A stretch of DNA of 64,000 nucleotides from Flammulina velutipes (taxonomy: Eukaryota; Basidiomycota; Agaricomycetes; Agaricales; Physalacriaceae): NCBI GenBank assembly GCA_011800155.1, contig CM022373.1, positions 310,001-374,000 on the forward strand, in the 5' to 3' direction. Position 1 is the stretch's first letter; each line of letters opens with the position of its first letter. Positions 34,773 through 47,148 of this stretch are shown one piece after another. The notes beneath the pieces were generated by a model. That model worked only from the letters and a program-made list of their open reading frames with translations. It was not told where the DNA came from and did not search any database. The position numbers and the translations under genes are program-made.

Positions 34773-36265
34773 CTATGTAGAATATACTCTAAGTGAAAGG
34801 TCCAGAAAAGCGAGCCAAACCTTTGGGTGTATAGCTCCATGAACCATCAGATAGTCATTCATTGACATCCCACCGATGCCACTCTGCTCGTACGGTGAAG
34901 GTATGAGCTCCTCAGCCACATCTTCCTGGATGCAGTTGATGACCGCATCACACCATTGAGATACATCCACCATGCGACTCCGCTCTGCGACTGGGTCAAT
35001 GAGACTTGCACCATCTCCCGGTTCCTCTGACGCTGACGATGAAGCTTGACTGTTGACGTAGTAGTTCAAGCTGCTCGTATCCGAAAGGTGACCAAGGACC
35101 GGAGGTTTTCTCGGTGCTGTATTATTTTCCACCGGCACCGCGAAGGCCAGCACATTCCGTGTAACTTCACCATTGCCTAAGAAAATACGGCCCGCGCTAA
35201 GTAGTGCATAGGAGGAGATCGAGGATCACGAACGTAAGAAATCGACCGCGGCGCTGTCCGGGATTTGAATATCTCGCCAACGCTCGAAAGTGTCTACATC
35301 GCGGGATTTGTCCATGACTGGAGGTGGCCAAGTCACATTGTCAGGAACGGTGGTGCCGATGACAAGGTTCGCAGGTGGGTCCGGGTCCCAGTACCAAAGA
35401 TCCAGGATATTGAGCCCCATTCTAAGGACACTGTTTTGGTAGTTGGTCTTGGGAAGCATGGCGGCGAGGCGAGGCAGAGTGTGGATGAGAGAAAACGGAA
35501 GAGAAAGCAAGGTATCGAGTACTGGGAATGGGTTCTGAGAGGGGATCCCGGGACATTGCGAGGGATGATAAATATGCGGGGGGTCATTAAGCTCGTCCGC
35601 CCATCGCACAAAGTTTTGAAGAGAATGCACTCTGTGACGGCTGACAGGGCTGGGGTGCGCTGCATCGTCAATAGTCTGGGATAGATTGAGCACGTAGGTG
35701 AAAACGCGGCGAGCATGGCAGACAACTTACCTCAAAAACACGTTCATACGACGGACGTCCAGGATCTCCGAATCCTGCAGCCATCGAGTCAAGGCGTAGT
35801 TTCGCAAGATCCAGTTCAAACGCCAACATCCTAGCAAGTGAGTCCTCATGAAGGAATACAGTCAGAGTGGGGATGGCGGCGTCGAACCAAGCGTGCCGAC
35901 TGGGGTCCACTGTAGATATTTGAGGTTAGATTGATGAGATACCAGTATCAAGACTGTCATGCACAAGGGATTAGGTTTTCTCGTAGCTCTGCTGAGTGAG
36001 TCGCGTTTCTTTCTTGCCGGAGTCCTCTGTCTAACATGTCTTTAAGCTATAAAAAAAAGTAAAGAAGTTGTATAGGAGACAGCGATATACGAACCCCATC
36101 GGTGCCCGCGACGATGCTAGTGGGAAGTATGTGCGCCCACTGAGTGGTAGACTCGTGAGTGATGCAACACTTGGATTGAACGCGATCCCCATAAAATGCG
36201 TTCATGACATCGAGTTCGTGTTTTGGATAGGAATGTGTCGTGGTGTGTATTATTGTGTCTCCCAT
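34773..36265 (-). CDS. HNH-like domain protein, function unknown
   Basis: The start ATG at 36265 gives MGDTIIHTTTHSYPKHELDV, then CCITHESTTQWAHILPTSI, which resembles the core of HNH_2-type endonuclease-like proteins common in mushrooms (C-x-x-T...AHI-P). After introns at about 36045-36090 and 35915-35975 the frame continues ENLIPLDPSRHAWFDAAIPT, again in keeping with that fold. Later exons encode a long helical region (RMLAFELDLAKLRLDS) and an unassigned C-terminal part ending LDLSLRVYST. Nuclease activity is not established; only the first half resembles HNH. It lies between SSP-B and SSP-C, whose duplicated flanks bracket it. Confidence 0.58.
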
Positions 36266-36948
36266 TGAAGTCAGCGAGTGATGGTTGGAAACAACATGCG
36301 AGTATAGGCCATTGTTTGATCGCGATCCAACATAATTGATGAGACGGCGTACCCGTGGCGGGTATGTAAATCTTGCCTCTATGATTCTGGACTACATACT
36401 ATACTGACCATATTTCACGGGAAAGAATATCGTACGGTATCGGTGGAGCAGGTGTTGTGCCTTCGCTTGAAAAGTGCATGAACGGCGACTTACTTACTAG
36501 GACGTCTTAACTCTTCCTGAGGCGGAGTCAGCTGCAATACTCTAGTATCGGCATAAAGCCATCCCCGTGTCTGTGGTCCTTCATGGGATTGTAGCATCAG
36601 CGAGAGAGTCTGCTTCGAATGCCCGGCGTACTGCAACTCGCTTCCTTACTAAATAGACGACCCAAAGTATGGGGAACAAGGCTTCTTCGAAGGAGGATGC
36701 GCTCCAGCGAGCTCGATGAACCATGCTGCGAAGAGAGTAGCGTACTCCCGAGGCTGTCTCGTGAGCTATGCTGTGGCGCAAAGACATGCGGTCCTAAAGG
36801 CTGCATCGGAATGTGCTCTCATGACTGAGTAATGGTCACACAGCTTATTCGGTTGTTCCACTATAAAACCTCGCTAGAGATACACTGAGTTTCTTCATCC
36901 TGCTTTCCCCCTTTGCAGTTTTATCCGTACGAACCATCGTATCAAGCA
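36266..36948. other. Duplicated upstream region of SSP-C
   Basis: About 680 bp. 36370-36440 matches the 3' flank of SSP-B, and 36510-36830 matches 33340-33670 upstream of SSP-B in order (GTGTCTGTGG, ACTGCAACTCGC, GACGACC, GAGCTATGCTGTGG blocks). Contains the SSP-C promoter. Confidence 0.6.
36862..36868 (+). promoter_or_regulatory. TATA box of SSP-C
   Basis: TATAAAA about 81-87 bp before the ATG, in the same context as in SSP-A and SSP-B. Confidence 0.6.
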
Positions 36949-37467
36949 ATGAAGTTCTCCACCACCTTCCTCACACTCATCACTCTGGCTGCCGGCGCCA
37001 TCGCCGCTCCCAACGCTGCTCCCGAGGTACGCGCCACACTGTGTATCCCCTCTCGCTGTCCCGATGGCTGACACGATAATTCCAGGGACTGGTCACGAAG
37101 CGTGAGATTTCCTACGGGAATCCCGACTTGGTCGTCGACCAAGGTAACCGATGGAAGCTCAACTTTGGTTCGACCAACGGCCATCCCAACGCCTGTCCCG
37201 GACACTGTAAGAGATTTTCTGCTTTCTCACATTCCGTTTGTTGATAACATTTTTATAGATATCTGCTACATTTCCAAGAGTGGCTCGGCGCACGGAGATC
37301 AGAGCTGGGGCAACCCCGACGACATGGTCGATGAAGGGTATGCAGTTCGTCTAGACTGTCGTCTGTACTAGCTGACTTCATTTTTTAGTAATCGCTGGCG
37401 CTTTAACTACCCCAACTCCGGCGACGGACCTTGCGGCAAGCACTACATCTGCTACTACAACAAGTAG
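36949..37467 (+). CDS. Small secreted protein SSP-C
   Basis: Third paralog, same four exons, about 118 aa. Signal peptide MKFSTTFLTLITLAAGAIA, propeptide to VTKR, then modules GNPDLVVDQGNRWKLNF and GNPDDMVDEGNRWRFNY with four cysteines. It differs from the others in ICYISKSGSAHGDQSW and GPCGKHYICYYNK. As in the other copies all introns fall at the same codons. Confidence 0.83.
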
Positions 37468-38490
37468 ATGTACTACATTACCTTGCTTGTCAAGGTCCTT
37501 CATTTTCGATAATTCTTACCGCCGGCTTTTTTTTTACAAATAAATACAAACCGTCGGCTACTTCCGGCATTTTCCGTACCCTTGCGCCACCAAGCTCTCT
37601 TGTCCTTAATTCCCTCCCATTCATCATTGCATCTTCAGAAAATGCTTTATTAAATTTAAGGGCATCATGTCACTTAGGCACCTGTAGCTCCCCATATATT
37701 AAGTATAATAACATCAATCTTTGCCGCGCACCTTCAGTGCTATGGAGATATCTTAAGACTTATGCTCTTGATACTGGCATAAAATTAAGCAACTTATATA
37801 CCTGGTGCGACACTTTCCAAGTGCTTGTCGCTGCGGTCACTGCTGGATGCCTATCGCAGCTGACCTCATTTCCCAGGATTATATTCCGTTGGGGCGCAGA
37901 GGCATTACATTTTCCACTCTCTCGCTACACATATCTAGCATCACTGACTTAGACTAGCCCAAAAACTTCATTATACTCAATGAGGCCCAAGCCCGAGATA
38001 TTATAAATTGCCTTACACTCGTTCCTCCTTCGCGGCAACTCAACAAGACATAAAGAGAATGGTACTCTCACTATAAATCCGGGGATTAGTCCCATTCACT
38101 AGAAACAGACTGACCATGAAACTTGTGCATGGGCTCTACAAGCAAGGTTGCCCGCCGCCACAGGCGGAGCTTCCCGAGTATAAGTAGCTTGTGGAATTTC
38201 GAGCCTCAGCACGTCATATAGCATTGAAGAATTCTCTTGGTAGTAATTTGTATCTGTGCTGTTTCAAGTGACTGCTTGCATATAAATTCGAACTTGATAT
38301 GTTGATGACCATATTTTACGAAGAATTCACTGTGCCCATCACCGTCGAGCCAGCTACTCGTGGGAAGATAAGTGAGAAGCGAGGCAACCGATCAGGCACA
38401 AGAAAGAACATATTTCTCTTCCTCCTCGTCAGCGACGGCTGTCGAATTGCCGGTCTCTTCTCACATCCACGCTCTTTTACTCTCTCAAAT
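37468..38490. other. Intergenic with remnant of SSP 3' flank
   Basis: About 1.0 kb. 38203-38330 is a diverged copy of the SSP-B 3' flank. The 37500-37950 frame codes for nothing recognised. Otherwise nothing. Confidence 0.45.
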
Positions 38491-40203
38491 ATGCATCGCA
38501 GCTTTCATGCGCGGCACGTGCACGCACGACAGGCTCTGGGAGGCAGTCGGTTCGGCTTTGGTGACGACGAGGACGATAGCGATTCAACGACCAACTTGCT
38601 GGACATTCTTTTCCCTCCTGCTACCAGTCAGTTCAGCGCCACCTATCAGGTTAATTGTCACTAATTATTAGCAGCCTCGAGCACGACGCGCACCACCACC
38701 ACTTCCACCCAGGCGACCGTCCGGGCTAGCTCTACCACTGAAACGAGACTGACAACCTCGACGACTTCAACGACGTCGACCTTGTCTCGCGCGACGACTA
38801 CATCGACGACCACATCCAGTGCCACAACTAGCACAATCACCTCGCAGTCCGTCACCACGCCCACTTTGAACGTCCAAGCGGAGCCAACGTCCAGACCGCA
38901 AACGACCATCGAGGTTGTCGTTACCGCGTCCGCCGGTGCCAGCCTGCCCCAGGAATCGTCGGGCTCCCAGGTAGGCGCCAGTAGCAAATCCAACGTGGGC
39001 GCCATCGTCGGCGGTGTCGCTGCTGGCATTCTGGGACTGGCAGCGCTTTGTGCTATCGTTGCATTCATTGTTGTAAGCCATCACTCGAATTAACCTAATC
39101 ACGATCTCATCATGTCCCAGCGCCGCATGCGTCGCAAGCAGGAAGACCAACAAGTCGATTTTGACCCGTCAGCTTTTCGTCGGTCGGCCGTTCAGGTCCG
39201 GGACGAACCCTCGGACCCCCGGCCTTCATACATGACTGAGAATCGTAACAATCCGCCAATGTCCTTTGGTATGATGTACGGTGCTCCAGGTCCGGATCAC
39301 CGTGACTCTGCTCAGTCTCAGTACATCGACAGCCCCAGCCATGTCTCCTCAGCAATGAACTCGGCAGATCCACTGTTTGCCCCCGCCGCTTACACTCAGA
39401 TGTATTCTCCCCAGCCCTCCCCGATATCCAACATGCCCCATGTTCAAGGCTTCAATGGAGGTTCCAACCCGCCTAGCTCCGCCGTCCAAGATAATTTCAT
39501 AGCCCGCCGCGCCTCGGGAAATACACTGGCCACAATCGGGGAGTCTGGTCCCACTCAATACGCTAGCTATCCAGCCCCACGTCCTTCCTTCAACAGCCAG
39601 ATCCCTCCTTCAGCAGATGACTACGTCGACCTCACTCGTTCCAGTGTTTCGCCTTTCCAAGCCGCCCAGTACGCAGCCATTTCCGAGCGTCTGTCTACCA
39701 CAGTTCCCGTCGGATTAGACACCCCAGCTGTCGATAAATATATGGATACCATCCCCCCAGTTCCCCTCAAGGATGACAAGTCGAGCGGCGCTTCCCGCCT
39801 GTCTACTTCAAGTGCTGCAGCATCTTCCGAGTGCATGCCCAAGAGATCGTACGACTTCCCCGTGCCCCCATCCCCCGCTCGCACGTCTTCCTCCCGGACC
39901 CGCGTGGACTCTACGCCTCCCATGCTCCCAGAGATCAACATGAACATCGGCAGTTCCAGGGACTCGTATGACTTCCCCATGTCTATCCGCGGAGGCAGCG
40001 ACGAAGGATACGCCGCTGGCGAACAGCCTTCCACGTTCTCCAAGATGGGCATCCCCCCCAGCCCGCTGGCGCAGACCTTCGTGAAGCCCACTGACCCGCC
40101 TGCTTCTCCCGTCCCCCGCCCGCAGGCTGCCAACGAGGTGGCTTCAAAGCCTACTCGTCCGGAGACCGTGTACGACCCAGAAGACGCCTATGGCGGAATC
40201 TAA
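38491..40203 (+). CDS. Mucin-like single-pass membrane protein (Mid2/wall-sensor-like architecture)
   Basis: Exons 38491-38626, 38675-39072 and 39121-40203 give 538 aa. A short N-terminus leads into a Ser/Thr-rich stretch (about residues 50-140, TTSTTSTTSTLSRATTTSTT) that should be O-glycosylated, then one transmembrane helix (GAIVGGVAAGILGLAALCAI), a basic stop-transfer RRMRRKQ and a cytoplasmic tail of about 360 residues, rich in Ser, Pro and Tyr, with no enzyme domain. This plan is that of fungal Mid2/Wsc-like or alpha-agglutinin-like surface proteins, but no cysteine-rich WSC domain is present and the N-terminus MHRSFHARHVHARQ is not a standard signal peptide. Role in wall sensing is inferred from architecture alone. 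Confidence 0.72.
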
Positions 40204-40695
40204 CTGACCCAACCCCTTCCTTCCTTCCCCTCACTCCCCATGTTTCCTACGCCCTGGCAGATCCGCGATCTTCCACTTCCTCCTGCGTGCGCCCTCCCTG
40301 GTTGGGCTTCTTCCAACGGGGTCTGGTATCCCGTTTTTGTTCCATGTTCATACATATACGTTCATAGACTGAGCGGGTTACCGGTGTCAACATCCTTTGT
40401 TGCTGTTGTTGTGTTTGGGTGTCTCCATAGAGGTGGCAGCGTTGGATCTGCCATTTTCGGGGTTATATTCCCCCATCTAGAGAGTTATTATATACCCGTT
40501 GCTTGTTTTATCCGTATTTAATACCATACCATGAAGATGGTGTGTCGTGCTATCTATCTGAAGATTGCTCGTTGAACGTTTGAACGGGAATTTCCAGGAT
40601 AAGTAAAATTAAGCAAGAAGTCAATTATGTATAGCAAATAGAGCAGTGTCGAAAGCAGGTTATTTTACATCTATGAAGCAATCAATCCCAAGCAA
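40204..40695. other. Intergenic between convergent genes
   Basis: About 490 bp from the membrane protein stop to the MSH6 stop. No coding or RNA feature seen. Confidence 0.45.
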
Positions 40696-43600
40696 TCACT
40701 TGGTTCCAGCATTAGTATATCTCTTGACAGTCTCTCTCATCACCGACAGCACAAGCTTCCTCTTAGCTTCATCCTTCGGCAGCTCCACCTTCCCAGTAGC
40801 GACTCCGACCAGATACGCAAAGTCAGCCTGCGCCGTCAACGGCAACCTAGAGTTCGTCCGCTTCTCCTGGAGACGCTGCTTGAACTGCTCCGCAAACTTC
40901 TTGGAGATCAAGTCGGCGCGCTCGACAACGCTGAATGGCACCCCCGCGAGATTGGCTACATGTGTGCCAAAGGACGATGTGGCCACGCCATCCACGAGTT
41001 TGTAGAGGAAGACGATCTGTTCCGGCTGTCAGACAAGGAAGTCAGGAATCGATGGCACGAGAACTTACGTCGCGTTTCTCTTCGTCTACGATGCTCGACA
41101 TGTGCATATTCCGGATGTTGGGGTGATACATGAAATCGTCCGTCAACGAGCCGTAATGTGTCGCAAAGAAGGACAGAGGTAGTGTGTGGCTGGCAAGTTC
41201 GTGTAGTACAGCCTAGATCAGAGAGTTAGTTTTCGAGCAAGGGTTCAACGCAAATGCCGACTTACACCAGCAATTGCCATTCCATCCTAAAATACTTGTG
41301 AGCTCAAAGTACAACGACAAAAACACTATAAACTTACGAAAGTGGAAGTGCCTCGGCCAAGTTCTGCGAAGGATCAGTTAGACACCTTTCAATGCAAAGT
41401 GGAAAAAAATGTACCGTCAAGAATAACAAATGAACGAGGGGTCGCATCTCGCAATATCTTGCAACATTCATCGAGCTCAACCTTGAACGTACTCGCGTTG
41501 GAGAACATGTTATCGTACGCTCCCATTCGAGTGAGAATAGAATCCACCGGGGACATCCTAGAGAAATGTTTAGTTTAGTACCGAAACAAAACGAGGCAAA
41601 TACACATACCTCGCCTTGGAGGCTGGAACCAACATCCCCAACTGCGCCATGATCTATAACGTATAAGGATGATTGGTGAGGCTCTGGATAGGTTACTCAC
41701 AATCCCAGTCGCAGTCATCCGCATGACGGTCGACTTGCCACTGTCAACGAAATGAGCAAAATTCAACATAATTGATGAAATCGGTCGTACGCCATGTTTG
41801 GTCCTGCGCGAGCACGTCAGATCCTCATCCATTCACTTGACAGACAAACTCACCAGTCAACAATGCGATCCTGGGGTGGTTTCCACCAAGCGTGATACGA
41901 TTTGGAATGAAATCCTTGGTGCTCCCTAAAGACAGTGTGGGATGCCTCAGCTCCTCGAACTGAAGGAACGCGCTGTCCGACTCCACGAATTCAGGCCGAC
42001 ACGCAGGCTCGCCGAGGACAGTGCTAGACTTCGCCAGACTGAACAAGCAATCGAGCTCAGCGAACACTCGAATGGCACGAAGCCAAACGGCACGATCAGA
42101 GTCAAATTCCGCGAAGACACGGTTCTTGAAGGCTTTCATGATGGTGCTTCGCGTCTCCCGGGCTTCCTTGAGGGCACGGACAGACTTCTGGAGGCTGGGA
42201 ACTTGCCATCGAGTCTTGGCCTTCGAGAATTTGAGAATGTCCGTCGCATGTGCAGGCTAGTACACACCTTGGTGCCTCCTTCCTTCTTCCAATTATTAGG
42301 AACGTTCTTTTGCGATGCGGCGGTCTCGACAAGATATATGTCCTGGTATCGGGATCAATGACAGGAACGCAGAGCTGGGCTAACATAAACACACTTTGTT
42401 GCCTATGGAACTGTGCCACCAATTCAGCTTGATCCTGTAGCCCGATATTCAGAAGTGAAATCATGAAGGAAACGACAAACCGTACTCCAATTCATCACGG
42501 AACGCTTCCAATTCGTTGTCAAGTTCCTTCTCGAGCTTCGCGATTTCTTTTGTGTTCTTGTCAAAATCTTCATCTTGACCTTTTTGGGGAACCAACTCGT
42601 TCGCGTCTCAAATACGTTATCAAAAGACGCCCGAACAAGGCCAGGTTTTGCGTACCTTTATCGTTTGGCTTGATATACATCGACTCGACGTTCTTGATAT
42701 GAGGCAAAAGGTCTGGGGCCCCACGCAATAGGCCTAAAACTGACTTGGATTCAAAGCTGTCAGAGTCATCCGCCAACGAACTCATTCCTCGACTTAGTTT
42801 CTTGAAAGCCTACGGGAATGTGAGGCTCGTTCGAAATAGCGAGGTTGGGAGAAGCCTTACACCCAAGACTTTCAAAAAGTCCTTAACTTTGCAATTCTTT
42901 GCGTGGATACGCGAAACAATACGTTCCAAGTCCGGTAATCCCTTCGCAATCTCCATGAAGCTATGTTCGAACGTGGGATGGGCCATCAGGTCTTCAACGG
43001 CGTCAAGTCTAACTGATCGTTAGTTTTAGGCGAGACTAAAGAGAGATTTACTGACCTGGCATTGATATCTGCGATCTTTCGGAGAGGCATGCACAACCAT
43101 ATACGGAACAGACGTTTGCCGAAAGGAGTGACGCAACGACTGAGTAGCTCCAGGAGAGAACCTTCGGAAGTGCCCTCGTTGTTTTGCAGTACCTATTGTA
43201 TGCCTTGATTTAGACCAAAAGCGTGAGAGAGACCATTGGAACGTACCTCAACGTGCGCTAATGTTTGCCCGTCCAAGACGAGACCTTCGCCTGCCTTCAT
43301 TGGATCATAGACATTGAAATTCTTCATGCTCAAAATGTCCTTGTCGATGTTAAGTTGACGAAGATACCTAGAATTGTTAAGTAAATGTCCGCAGACGCAG
43401 CACAAACCTAGCTTACCATATCATAGCACCCAAAGCTCTCATGGCTGGCATGGAGTCGGCCATACTTCGAATGCTCTCCGGAACACTGGTAGGCAGAAGT
43501 CCCTCTTCTTCATCTTCCATGTCACCCTCCTCGGGAGCATAGAGTGTCCTCAATTCTTGGAGGGTGTCCTCATAGCTGAAGCCTTCTACGTCCCGAAGAC

Positions 43601-45686
43601 TAGTCCACAAGCACGACGCAGGTAGAAATGACTTGAGCAGGCGTGTGGTCGTCACAGAAAGTTGACCCTTATGACACATTCAGCTTCAACATGGAACTAG
43701 GAGGATGCGAACATACTTTGGTAAAGACTAGCTCCTTCGGCCGTGCTTGCCTCATCAGCGTCTCGAGCTTCGTCCGGCATACATCATCCTCGAATACGCT
43801 CAATTCGAACTGAGAGGTTGAGCAGTCCAAGACGCAAAGGCCGAATGTGTTCTTCGTGCCGTCGTCGCTTTCAGATTCCCTGATTGATATACAATGACCG
43901 GCTTGTTCATCAGTAAGCATCTGGGGATCGACAAGTGTGCCATTGGTGAAGACTTTGTGAAGCTCACTATAATGTACCATGAGCTACGTGAATATACCTG
44001 CAAAATCGAGCTTGGCACATACCGTCGGACGATCTTCTCTTTCTCGGAAGGCTTTGCTTTGTCTTTCCCTTTGTTCCCAGCTATACGCATTTCCGCGCCG
44101 AGAGCAGTCTCTGCTTGCTCGACTTTGCCCACTTTATAGCCCTTTCCGAGGAATTTCCTGAGAAATGTTCAGCCTCTCGCGATATGGCTGTCATAACCCA
44201 CTTACGCAGCCCAAAAATCAAAGGACATTTCTGGGACACCAACCATGGACATCTTCACGCGTTGGGTGAGTTTCAGATCGAATTCCTGGTGACCTATGCG
44301 GGCATCATCTTCGTACAACTCGTAGAATTTCCTGGGAAATGATGAGTGGTCAGAATGAAGACCGATGAAATTCTCCTGTACCCTTTCTGGAAGAAAAGGA
44401 CCTGGAAGATGATAAGTTCATGGAAGCCTCAAATGCTGCTGAAAGACTAACCGTGTCATAATGATTCTGCTTAATCTCCCAGAACTGTTGAATGGTTAGA
44501 AAGCGGGCGTGACGTTAGGTTAGTGAGCTTACTTGTTTCTCGAATGGCGTGAACTCTGACCACGCGCTCTTGGGGACATACAGCGTGCGGGGATCATACT
44601 GCGGATCTCCTGGTCGGTTTTTGTCTTTCTGCACCAGAGTGAGGGAAGACTAATATGACACTGTTGTGTAACTTACATCTCGGACATCCTGCAAGAACGC
44701 ATAAGGATCCTCTCCGGCTTTCTTTTCGTTCTTCTTGTCCTGCAGTCGACGCTCGGCAGCGGTGAGAAAAGAGACGCTACCATTGTCCAACGAGCTAGCA
44801 GCGACACCTTTGCTGGACGAGGCAGACTTCTTTGGTGTAGGACGCGCCTTTTTCTTCCTACTAACGACTTCCTCCTCGTCTTCGTCATCATCCTCAAAAT
44901 CTGTGGACGAAGCAGTACCGCGAGATCTTATAGACTTGGTGTCCTCTTCAGAGTCGGAAGGGACAATGAAATCGTCGTCGTCGGTGCTGGAAGCAGCTGA
45001 ACGCGAGCCTGTGCACCGAGTGAGAGGGAGAACAGACAAAATTTACTGACGTACGTTTCTTGGCGACTGGCTTCTTGAAATGTGTGAGCCGTTTTGTGAA
45101 CGAAGCAATGACTTCTGGGTCTTCGTCCTCGTCCTCGTCCGTCAAAGGAGCAGTGAGTCTTTGTTTCTTGGAGCGCCCTGGTAGCTCGTGAGGCAGTAAT
45201 TGACGCGTGAATCTAGGTACACTTACCTCTATCGCCAAGTGGGGAAGATCCCATATTGACTGAGCTTGATCCTCGCGTCGTCGAAGACTGTGGCGCCTCC
45301 TCGTCTGAATCCTCATACACAATCTTTCGTTTGCCCTGAGAGACGTAACTGAGTTGCCAGAAAGAAAGCAATGGATGGGGACATACCGAGGTGAGTCTGC
45401 TCTTCACCTGCTCTCGCTCCTCCTCCATGTCGACGTCTATGGGGTCACTGGTCGGTGGCGTGTCCTTGTCGCTGGATCGTCCCAAGGACGACACGGAAGA
45501 TGAAGTCAAGTCGCGCCTGTTCAACTTTCTTGGTTCCGGGGTAACTGGATTCGCGACTTTTGGTTGTCGCGACGCGTTGGTGACCTTTGGACTGGGCTTG
45601 GGCTTCTCTGCTGGGCCTTTTGCTAGCCATCCCATAAGGCTTTTCTGCTTCATATTCTCCGTCGACGGTTTTCCTTTGGGTGTCAT
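40696..45686 (-). CDS. MSH6: DNA mismatch repair protein MSH6
   Basis: MutS-family ATPase that pairs with MSH2 (MutS-alpha) and recognises base mismatches and small loops. N-terminus [20 protein letters not shown] contains a PCNA-binding-like motif QKSLMGWL, followed by a long acidic, low-complexity linker. Mismatch-binding domain I has the diagnostic [14 protein letters not shown] (Phe-x-Glu), 44.3 kb. The connector, lever and clamp domains follow, with [11 protein letters not shown] and the C-terminal HTH near 40.75-40.98 kb. The Walker A motif is [13 protein letters not shown], split by an intron near 41740-41790. About 20 short introns. The 5' end lies 175 bp from the divergent WLM gene. 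MSH6 rather than MSH3 is favoured by the N-terminal PIP-like motif and the FYE motif. Confidence 0.93.
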
Positions 45687-45861
45687 GGTGGACGTCGTGC
45701 AGCAAGACCAGGCGCGTTGGTCCTTGTTTGGCTAGCCTCAGTGGGTGGCTGTGCTGCTCACATCCGCTCAATTTGGTCAGCAAAGTGCGCGTCCTTTCGA
45801 CGGTGATGAGCTTGGTAAGTGCTGATACATCTTTCCCTCTTACCGCCATCTCACCACCGAC
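45687..45861. promoter_or_regulatory. Compact bidirectional promoter, MSH6 / WLM gene
   Basis: Only 175 bp separate the ATG of MSH6 (-) and the ATG of the ubiquitin-like/WLM gene (+), so both transcripts must start here. No TATA box is obvious. Confidence 0.6.
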
Positions 45862-46944
45862 ATGTCCACAGATACATCGTTTACTCTCAATGTCATCTAC
45901 CGTGGAACTACACATCCAATTGCACTCTCTCCTCAATCATCCTTGTTGGAACTAGAGGAGGCGCTGGAACTCCTTACCGATGTCCCACCCTCTCTCCAGA
46001 AACTTATCCACAAGGGCAAGAACATAAAGCAGAACAACGGCAATGACGCCCTTTTGTCTTCCCTTGGACTCAAATCTGGGGCCAAGATCCAAATGCTCGG
46101 TACCACAACAGCTGAGCTAGGCGGATTACAGGCTACCGAGACGGAACAGCACAGAATAGATCGCATACTACGAGAGCGAGCACTGAAAGGTTCTACTTAC
46201 AAGGTCAGTTCGATCCCAACTCCCTACGAATATTTCCTAATTCTGTCCAAGGTTCGCTCAACTGGCACTGCTTCATCATCCACGATATCCTACCGGTTCC
46301 ATGAATTACTTCCCCTCCCACACCTACCGAAACCCGAAACTGCCTTGGATGTTCTCCGTCGTTTATCTGAGGACCCAGCTATCCGACACGTTATGGAGAA
46401 ACACAAGTTCTCAGTCGGTGTTCTAACCGAGCTTGCGCCACATGAGCATCCCCAGCTGTTGGGGCTCAACGTCAACGCGGGGCAACAAATCAAACTCCGC
46501 CTGCGTACTGACAGGTACGATGGCTTTCGACATTATCCGGAGGTTCGTCGAGTGCTATGTCACGAACTAACTCATAATGTGTGGGGCGACCACGATAATA
46601 ATGTGCGTTCAGTCTTGCTGCCTGTTCTATCTCAACTTACAATTGCCTTGCAGTTCAAGGAGCTCAATTCGCAACTCAATCGAGAGGTAGCAGAGTTTGA
46701 GCGAGCCAGGTCGAATGGCACCCATTTGCTTCACGATTATGTCGGAGAGGAGTACGAACCTCCCTCTGAACTGGAAGCTGAAGCCCGAGCGCAAGTTCTT
46801 GGTGGCCTTGATGCACGGACCATCGATCTAAGCGAGTCTGCGGCTGAACGCCGACAACGGCTCTTGGAAGCGACAATGCAACGCTTACGGAAGGACAACG
46901 AGAAGACGGAGGATCATCACGAAAGATCGGGGCACAGTCTATGA
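45862..46944 (+). CDS. Ubiquitin-like plus WLM-domain metalloprotease
   Basis: Exons 45862-46203, 46252-46602 and 46654-46944 give 327 aa. Residues about 5-85 form a ubiquitin-like domain (FTLNVIYRGTTHPIALSP, LIHKGKNIKQ). The WLM (Wss1-like metalloprotease) domain follows, with the zinc site HELTHNVWGDHD, an HExxHxxxxxH pattern. A helical tail with LLHDYVGEEYEPPSELEAEA follows. Wss1-type enzymes degrade DNA-protein crosslinks; this fusion with an N-terminal ubiquitin-like domain matches the fission-yeast-type WLM protein. Its divergent pairing with MSH6 is consistent with genome maintenance but does not prove it. Confidence 0.88.
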   Translation: MSTDTSFTLNVIYRGTTHPIALSPQSSLLELEEALELLTDVPPSLQKLIHKGKNIKQNNGNDALLSSLGLKSGAKIQMLGTTTAELGGLQATETEQHRIDRILRERALKGSTYKVSSIPTPYEYFLILSKVRSTGTASSSTISYRFHELLPLPHLPKPETALDVLRRLSEDPAIRHVMEKHKFSVGVLTELAPHEHPQLLGLNVNAGQQIKLRLRTDRYDGFRHYPEVRRVLCHELTHNVWGDHDNNVRSVLLPVLSQLTIALQFKELNSQLNREVAEFERARSNGTHLLHDYVGEEYEPPSELEAEARAQVLGGLDARTIDLSESAAERRQRLLEATMQRLRKDNEKTEDHHERSGHSL

Positions 46945-47148
46945 CACGACTACTTACTTGCAACAGTAACTTATTCGGATTGAATGTATAGGGTATATCT
47001 AGGACATAATTGTCATCCTTGCCATACATTAGTCATTGCGTTGCGACCAGCTGGGGAAATTTTGACGCTGTAAGTGCAACTCCTGTTAAGTATGTATGTA
47101 CATCCAGAGCGCTCAGCGCATCTTCCGAGAAGAAAAATGTGACGTAGC
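46945..47148. other. Short spacer before tRNA-Ile
   Basis: About 200 bp. No feature seen. Confidence 0.35.

Noticed and set aside
38653..38674. A 25-nt intron after CAG in the mucin-like gene
   Set aside because: Too short to splice; the GT at 38627 gives a normal 48-nt intron and keeps all phases.
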